NCBI RefSeq assembly: GCF_025960985.1
Contig: NZ_JAOQMX010000002.1
Span: 111,757 to 175,756 of the forward strand
Direction of reading: 5' to 3'
Length of the DNA: 64,000 nt
From: Flavobacterium psychraerolatum
Lineage (GTDB): Bacteria; Bacteroidota; Bacteroidia; Flavobacteriales; Flavobacteriaceae
The notes under the pieces were generated by a model. That model was not told the origin of the DNA. It saw nothing but the letters and a program-made list of their open reading frames with translations, and searched no databases. Below, in pieces: positions 59,155 to 64,000 of the stretch. The number at the start of each line of letters is the position of its first letter. Position 1 is the stretch's first letter. Both the position numbers and the translations under genes were made by a program.

Positions 59155-60006
59155 ATGAAAATAGCAGTAACATCAGCAAGTGGACATTTAGGTGCTTCCA
59201 TCGTCAAACACCTCAGTAACCTAATCGGAAAAGAAAACGTAATCGCAATAGCCCGAACAGTCGAAAAAGCAACCCATTTAGGCGTAGAAGTTCGAAAAGG
59301 AGACTACAACAATCGCGCAGAATTTGATTTGGCCTTGCAAGGTGTAGCTACCGTTTTACTCGTTTCGGGTATGGATGAACCACAAAAAAGAATCGAGCAA
59401 CATCGCAATGTGATAGAAGCCGCAAAAAGCGCAGGAGTCAAAAAAATCGTGTACACCAGTATCGTAGGTGCCGAAGAAAACAACGCCTTTAGCCCAATAG
59501 TTCAAACCAACAGACAAACCGAAAGAGACGTGCAAGAATCTGGATTATCTTGGGTTATTGGTCGCAACGGAATCTACATCGAGCCTGATTTGGAATATAT
59601 AGACACCTATAAAAAAGACGGCGAAATTCGGAATTGTGCGGGCGAGGGCAAGTGTACCTACACGAGCAGGCAAGAGCTGGGTTACGCTTACGCAAAAATG
59701 CTAGTGGAAGACCAACACAACGGGAATATCTATAATTTGGTTGGCAACGGCATCACCCAAGCCCAATTGGCAGCCGACATCAATACGGTTTTTGGAACTG
59801 ATTTGGTTTACAATTCTGTTTCTGTAGCGGACTACGCAACTGAAAGAAAAGCCGAGTTAGGCGATTTTATGGGAACTGTGATCGCAGGAATCTATGAAGG
59901 AATTAGAATGGGAGCTAACGATGTTACTTCGGATTATGAGAAAGCAGCGGGAAGACCCCATATTTCTGCTTTAGAAATAATGACGGATTTTAAAAATAAA
60001 GAGTAA
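59155..60006 (+). CDS. NmrA-family NAD(P)-binding protein
   Basis: From the ATG at 59155 (MKIAVTSASGHLGASIVKHL) this is 283 residues; the frame extends 15 codons up into repeat-like sequence. The NAD(P)-binding loop TSASGHLGAS and NmrA-type segments (KKIVYTSIVGAEENNAFSPI, SWVIGRNGIYIEPDLEYIDT) resemble quinone reductase QorB/SDR-a5 proteins. It may reduce a quinone or act as a redox sensor. Promoter C is the only upstream candidate. Confidence 0.88.
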   Translation: MKIAVTSASGHLGASIVKHLSNLIGKENVIAIARTVEKATHLGVEVRKGDYNNRAEFDLALQGVATVLLVSGMDEPQKRIEQHRNVIEAAKSAGVKKIVYTSIVGAEENNAFSPIVQTNRQTERDVQESGLSWVIGRNGIYIEPDLEYIDTYKKDGEIRNCAGEGKCTYTSRQELGYAYAKMLVEDQHNGNIYNLVGNGITQAQLAADINTVFGTDLVYNSVSVADYATERKAELGDFMGTVIAGIYEGIRMGANDVTSDYEKAAGRPHISALEIMTDFKNKE

Positions 60007-60092
60007 GCTTGTCTAATTTATAATCTTTCGAATGAGAGTATAAAGGTTTAGGACTGGCTTTTTTTTACAAAAAACTGAAGAGGTTTAGATAT

Positions 60093-60126
60093 AAGTCCGT
60101 TCCCTTTGGAGCGGACTTATTTTTTT
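60093..60126. terminator. Bidirectional terminator between NmrA-like and SDR genes
   Basis: AAGTCCGTTCC and GGAGCGGACTT form an 11-bp stem with one G-T pair, a CTTT loop and a following T tract, between convergent genes. Confidence 0.85.
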
Positions 60127-60147
60127 AGCTTAAAAATGTCAGTACTC

Positions 60148-60888
60148 TTATGCAGTACCGCCGTTGGCGCCAATATTCTGTCCGGTCATCCATTTTGCTT
60201 CATCGCTACATAAAAGCAGCACTATCTTCGCAATATCTTCTGGTTCTCCTATGCGGTTAAACGCAGACATGGACGCTAGTTTCGAAATTACTTCGTCTGA
60301 TTTACCTTCCTTAAACAATTCCGTATTGGTTCCACCGGGTAAAATAGAGTTGACGTTGATCCCTCTCTCGCCGATTTCTTTCGAAAACACCCTACTCATT
60401 TGCTCAACAGCAGCTTTTGTTGCCGAATAAATACCATATCCAGGCATCATAAGTCGTGTAGTTGATGACGAAAAGTTAACAATACTCCCATTTTCTGCCA
60501 ATTTGGTAGAAGCTTGTTTCAGCATGTTAAAAACGCCTTTTACATTAACATCAAACATTTTTGTAAAGTCCTCGTCACTCACGTCTTTTATTAAGCTATT
60601 CATCATAATCCCGGCATTGTTAATCAAAATATCAACTTGCCCAAAATGGTCCATTGCTTGGTCAAAAAGTTGTGCTGCTTCACTCGCTTTACTAACGTCT
60701 GCTTGAATAATTACCGCACTTCCACCCTTGACCGAAATATTTTTAGCAACTTCCTCAGCACTTTCTTTACTTCCGTTATAATTGATAACCACTTTTGCCC
60801 CAGCTGCCGCAAGTGTATAGGCAATTTCCGCACCTATTCCTCTTGACGATCCCGTTACAATGGCTACTTTTCCTTTTAATTGTGTCAT
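60148..60888 (-). CDS. Short-chain dehydrogenase/reductase
   Basis: This 246-residue classical SDR has TGSSRGIGAEIA, NNAGIMMN, the catalytic Ser region NFSSSTTRL and YSATK (Tyr, Lys), and SILPGGTNTEL. It fits the FabG-like group. The substrate is unknown. It is convergent with the NmrA-like gene. Confidence 0.94.
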   Translation of the reverse strand: MTQLKGKVAIVTGSSRGIGAEIAYTLAAAGAKVVINYNGSKESAEEVAKNISVKGGSAVIIQADVSKASEAAQLFDQAMDHFGQVDILINNAGIMMNSLIKDVSDEDFTKMFDVNVKGVFNMLKQASTKLAENGSIVNFSSSTTRLMMPGYGIYSATKAAVEQMSRVFSKEIGERGINVNSILPGGTNTELFKEGKSDEVISKLASMSAFNRIGEPEDIAKIVLLLCSDEAKWMTGQNIGANGGTA

Positions 60889-61126
60889 AGTAGTGTTTTT
60901 TAATTTGTTTCAAATAAAGTAGCTCCTAGAGGTGCTGCTTTTCAATGATAAGTTCAGACTTTTAAAATCTAATTATAATTTGAGATTTTCGAAAATTAGT
61001 TAATCGTCTGCCTTACAAATTTCTACAAATATTTTCTATAATCAGCTACGGCTTAGCCGAGTTTAACAGCAAATTCTGAAACATTTAAGGTTGTATTTTC
61101 ATTATATGTCCTTGCCATCTACTCCT

Positions 61127-61657
61127 TTACTTCAATTCTATTCGGTCAATGAGGAGTTTAAACTGTTCCTTCTTCTTGTTCCCAATCAAAAAAGCAATTT
61201 CTTCAAAATAAGCATCCGAAAAATTAGGCTGTTCCAGTGTTCTACCTCTAAAGGCAGGGTACATGTCTTGAAGCGAAATTTCGATTTCTTCCCACTCTCC
61301 CGAAGTCGAAAAAGGAGCTATAAACGAATGCGAATCTCCAGAATTAGTTTTTATCCTAAACTGATATTTTTTGCCATCACCTTTAAGTTTGACAACTATT
61401 TTGCTGTATCCTTCCGTTTTTACCTTTGGAAATTGATAGCGAACAGACGAAAAACCACCATTGTTTTCCAGTGAAATAGCACCTTCAAACACGCCAAATC
61501 CATCCGAATCTAATGTAAAACTACCCGCTGAAACGCCTCCCATCACCACGTCATCGACAACGCGCCAATCTTGAATGTTTGATTTTTTTGTAAAATCAAA
61601 AAGTAGCTGTGGAGGCATAGAAGCAAATAGTGTCATCATGCAGATTAAGCTTTTCAT
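61127..61657 (-). CDS. CIA30-family protein, exported
   Basis: This 176-residue protein has an N-terminal leader (residues 1-17) and a CIA30 domain (LFDFTKKSNIQDWRVVDDVV, MGGVSAGSFTLDSDGFGVFE, NNGGFSSVRYQFP). The fold is that of mitochondrial complex I intermediate-associated protein 30, a galactose-binding-like beta sandwich; in bacteria the role is unknown. Stand-alone gene. Confidence 0.88.
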   Translation of the reverse strand: MKSLICMMTLFASMPPQLLFDFTKKSNIQDWRVVDDVVMGGVSAGSFTLDSDGFGVFEGAISLENNGGFSSVRYQFPKVKTEGYSKIVVKLKGDGKKYQFRIKTNSGDSHSFIAPFSTSGEWEEIEISLQDMYPAFRGRTLEQPNFSDAYFEEIAFLIGNKKKEQFKLLIDRIELK

Positions 61658-61893
61658 AGTAATTAGTTTGGTGAAACAATTGTTTTAGCGGTTGACTGGT
61701 TTTTACTCCATTGGGTGCTATTTTACAGCATTCCAGCTGTAATGGGCGCGGAATAAATTTCGACAAATAGTTGCAGATTTATTCTAGCCGTCTGACTCTT
61801 TTGGCAATTAGTACAAAATTAAGGCTACTTTAGGCCAAATCCAATTTGTAATTGGTATTCATTTTGTCATTATTTAATGAGAATCGCTAGTTA
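61658..61893. other. Non-coding gap
   Basis: This lies between the CIA30 start and the 91-bp repeat. I see no ORF. CATTCCAGCTGTAATG at about 61730 is a small palindromic word. Confidence 0.35.
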
Positions 61894-61984
61894 TTTTTTG
61901 GAGCTATTTCCAGCTATCCGTTACAATCTTTTGGCAAGGCTAAAAAACGCCTTCCCAAAAGGATTTTCACTTCTATCTGGGCTA
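61894..61984 (+). repeat. 91-bp hairpin repeat, copy 2
   Basis: This copy matches 23785-23875 at 90 of 91 positions (loop A instead of G). It has the same central stem and is followed by an unrelated sequence. It lies 129 bases upstream of the unknown gene at 62113, in the same orientation as copy 1 relative to its cassette. Confidence 0.85.
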
Positions 61985-62112
61985 TTTTGCTTGTAACTTA
62001 GTTTTTTCCACTTAAATTTTAACAGAAAAATCACAAACAATTTCACACTTTTTTTTATCTGAATAGGTTCGTTTATTTTTGTGTAATAATTAATAACTAA
62101 ATAAAAAACAGA

Positions 62113-62517
62113 ATGTTACAACAACAAGAAATTGAGCAAATTAAAAGGATTATTGAAATGTATGAGAATAAAATTGATTTTGAAATATTAAAAGAAGTAA
62201 TTGATGTAAGTTATTTTAATTTTGTTTTTGCCACGCCCGATTACGTAAATTCAAAAACAGTAAACGAATGGAGTGATCATTTTAAATATAAACTAAAAGT
62301 AAATAAAATTAATGAAAAACAAATGCTGCTAATATTTGAATACTTACAGAAGTATCATAAAATTTTTAAAAAAGTACGAAATCATTTAGGAGAATTAATT
62401 TTTAATGTTGTTGCGTCGCAAAAATTTGAAATTAAAAAAACATACTGTGAAGAAATTATCTTAAAAACATTAGAATTAACCACTACAGACAAGCAAATTA
62501 AATTTATAGATAAATAG
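62113..62517 (+). CDS. Unknown 134-residue protein
   Basis: This protein is helical, charged and low in GC; I recognise no family. It contains two features of note: a FVFATPDYVNSKTVNEWSDH segment and a long helix (KHIFK-type, KINEKQMLLIFEYLQKYHKI). Its base composition is more A+T rich than the neighbouring metabolic genes. It precedes the HKD protein by 72 bases in the same direction, and both follow the 91-bp repeat. Confidence 0.6.
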   Translation: MLQQQEIEQIKRIIEMYENKIDFEILKEVIDVSYFNFVFATPDYVNSKTVNEWSDHFKYKLKVNKINEKQMLLIFEYLQKYHKIFKKVRNHLGELIFNVVASQKFEIKKTYCEEIILKTLELTTTDKQIKFIDK

Positions 62518-62589
62518 TTCTTAAACTTAATATTTTATGATAGTTTATACCAAATTTACTTACTTTTAACATTCAAAATAAAATTCAAA

Positions 62590-63525
62590 ATGAAATCACA
62601 AGCTTACTTTGAGAAAATACATTTACAAATTGAAAAACAGTTAAATTATAGTAGCGAAAGTATAAGACTTGCAATTGCTTGGTTGACAAATGAAAAACTA
62701 TTTAAAATTTTATGTGAAAAAGCCAAAAATGGAATTGATGTAGAATTAATAATAGCTAACAATGAAATCAATTTAGATTGTAGTATTGATTTTAAGGAAT
62801 TGGAACATTCAGGAGGTAAATTATATTGGGCCGGTAATGACACAAGGTTTGCTCCGTTGATGCATAATAAATTCTGTATAATTGATAATAATGTTCTCAT
62901 TTTTGGGTCATATAATTGGACGAAAAAAGCAAAATCAAATCACGAGAGTATTACGGTTATTGAAGACGACCCCAATTTAATTTCAGATTTTAATCAGGAG
63001 TTTGACAAAATCAAAAACAAATACTATCAGGAAGAAGTCATAATTATTGATTGGTCAAAAATCTGTATTCGACTTGAAACCTTATTGAATGTAATCCAAT
63101 TAGAAGATGAGGAAGATATTAGCTTTCAAGTTGCTAAAATAAAAGGATTATTACCCAAAAACACAACAGACATAAAAGTCGAAAATGTTAATCTTGTATT
63201 AGCGTTTTGTAAAAGCAAAAAATTCAGTGAAGCCGTTAAAAAAATTCAAATTATTACAAGTGAATATAAGAAAGTTGTAGTTTATCAAGACCCCGAAATC
63301 CCTGCTTTGCAATTAGAAATCAGAGGTTTAGAATTTCAAGTTGCTAGTTTAGAAGATGAAAAAACTGAAATTGAAAAAAACATCAATTTTTTTAGTTTAA
63401 AATACAATCTTGAATTTGGAGAATTGATAGAGAGAATTTTAAATCTAAGAAAAAATTTAGCCCAAAGAAATTTTAAAGAAAATGAAGACTGTTTTGACCC
63501 CTATAAAACAAGAGTATTATTCTAA
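62590..63525 (+). CDS. Single-HKD phospholipase-D-superfamily protein
   Basis: This 311-residue protein has one HKD motif (MHNKFCIIDNNVLIFGSYNW; His92, Lys94, Asp99), so it would work as a dimer, as in Nuc and BfiI-type nucleases. The N-terminal 150 residues are the PLD-like domain; the rest (about 200-310) is helical with a coiled coil and no recognised domain. It may be a nuclease with a defence role, or a phosphodiesterase. It abuts an IS3-family transposase end 14 bases past its stop. Confidence 0.85.
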   Translation: MKSQAYFEKIHLQIEKQLNYSSESIRLAIAWLTNEKLFKILCEKAKNGIDVELIIANNEINLDCSIDFKELEHSGGKLYWAGNDTRFAPLMHNKFCIIDNNVLIFGSYNWTKKAKSNHESITVIEDDPNLISDFNQEFDKIKNKYYQEEVIIIDWSKICIRLETLLNVIQLEDEEDISFQVAKIKGLLPKNTTDIKVENVNLVLAFCKSKKFSEAVKKIQIITSEYKKVVVYQDPEIPALQLEIRGLEFQVASLEDEKTEIEKNINFFSLKYNLEFGELIERILNLRKNLAQRNFKENEDCFDPYKTRVLF

Positions 63526-63539
63526 ATTTCGATTATTAA

Positions 63540-64000
63540 TTATGCGGTTAATTTTTCCATTAAAATTAGATCTTTATCCTGATTCCATTTTTCCATTGGT
63601 GTAATACGTCCTAATAGCCCATGTATCCTAGTATTGTTATAGAAAATCACATACCTTTTTAATATCTGTTCAATTTCTCCAAAAGTTCTATAATCAACCC
63701 TTTGGAACACTTCTTTCTTTAGGATTCCATGATAAGCTTCAATATGTGCATTTTCTTCAGGTGTGGCTACATGTGTAAATTCCTGCTGAACACCTATTAT
63801 ACCTAGGTATTCACGAACACTTTTAGCAATAAATTGACTTCCATTATCACTTCTAATAACAACGTTTTCAGGGTATTGGTATTCTAAAAATAAATCAGAA
63901 AGAAAAGTTATTACTTTGTTCTGTTTTATTGAAAAAGAAAAATAATCTTTTAAAATTCTACGAGTATGAACGTCTATGATTGATAGTAAATAGGCATTTT
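63540..64000 (-). mobile_element. IS3-family transposase (orfB), 3' part, cut by window edge
   Basis: The reverse strand is open from the window edge to TAA at 63540-63542, about 153 residues. It shows the rve integrase core with IRSDNGSQF (second Asp) and the Glu region TPEENAHIEAYHGILK, then IFYNNTRIHGLLGRITPMEK. This is the IS3/IS150-type orfB C-terminus. The terminal inverted repeat must lie in 63526-63539 or just past it but is not clear. Confidence 0.92.

Overview
The window is AT-rich DNA from a Bacteroidota bacterium, most likely Flavobacterium or a close relative. The evidence is the protein families (DUF4494, TonB-dependent receptor, DUF3526 permeases, Bacteroidota-type M1 and S8 secreted peptidases), the near absence of Shine-Dalgarno sequences, and many promoters of the Bacteroidota form TTG-N18..21-TAnnTTTG. 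No rRNA, tRNA or CRISPR array was seen.

Layout. 0-14 kb is mostly chromosomal housekeeping on the minus strand: an MFS exporter cut by the window edge, a lone BLUF photoreceptor, mfd with a lipoprotein gene overlapping it, a GH110 alpha-galactosidase, an outer-membrane barrel, an M1 peptidase, a subtilase lipoprotein and a metallo-beta-lactamase-fold hydrolase. 14-19 kb is the suf Fe-S operon (A-type carrier, sufB, sufC, sufD), interrupted by a YoeB-type toxin-antitoxin pair and by a four-helix-bundle gene. 19-21 kb has a second, degraded-looking YoeB-type pair flanked by two dead fragments of an AraC regulator. 21-24 kb is a quinone/nitroaromatic stress operon. 24-28 kb is a three-gene cassette (XRE regulator, PHP-SMC-like ATPase of TrlF type, AlbA_2/Schlafen-like protein) that looks like a defence system. 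28-30 kb has an MqsR-like toxin with an HTH antitoxin, followed by dispersed repeats.

30-62 kb is a regulator-rich metabolic accessory region. LysR, HxlR, two Crp/Fnr, two AraC and one TetR gene each sit beside small oxidoreductases, hydrolases or SnoaL-like proteins. Inside it are a TonB receptor/ABC exporter-type cluster (one permease frameshifted) and an ergothioneine egtB-egtD operon. 62-64 kb holds an unknown gene, a single-HKD phospholipase-D-like gene and the end of an IS3-family transposase.

Regulation readable from the sequence is the main novelty. (1) Three promoters around the AraC gene at 51.9 kb carry a 21-bp-spaced direct repeat at exactly the same distance from a weakened -7 box and lack a -33 TTG. 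(2) Two paralogous nitroreductase operons 13 kb apart share an almost identical promoter/operator block, one of them next to an HxlR gene with an N-terminal cysteine. (3) A TetR gene is bracketed by two perfect palindromes with the same core. (4) A 91-bp hairpin repeat, 90/91 identical between its two copies, precedes both accessory cassettes (24 kb and 62 kb).
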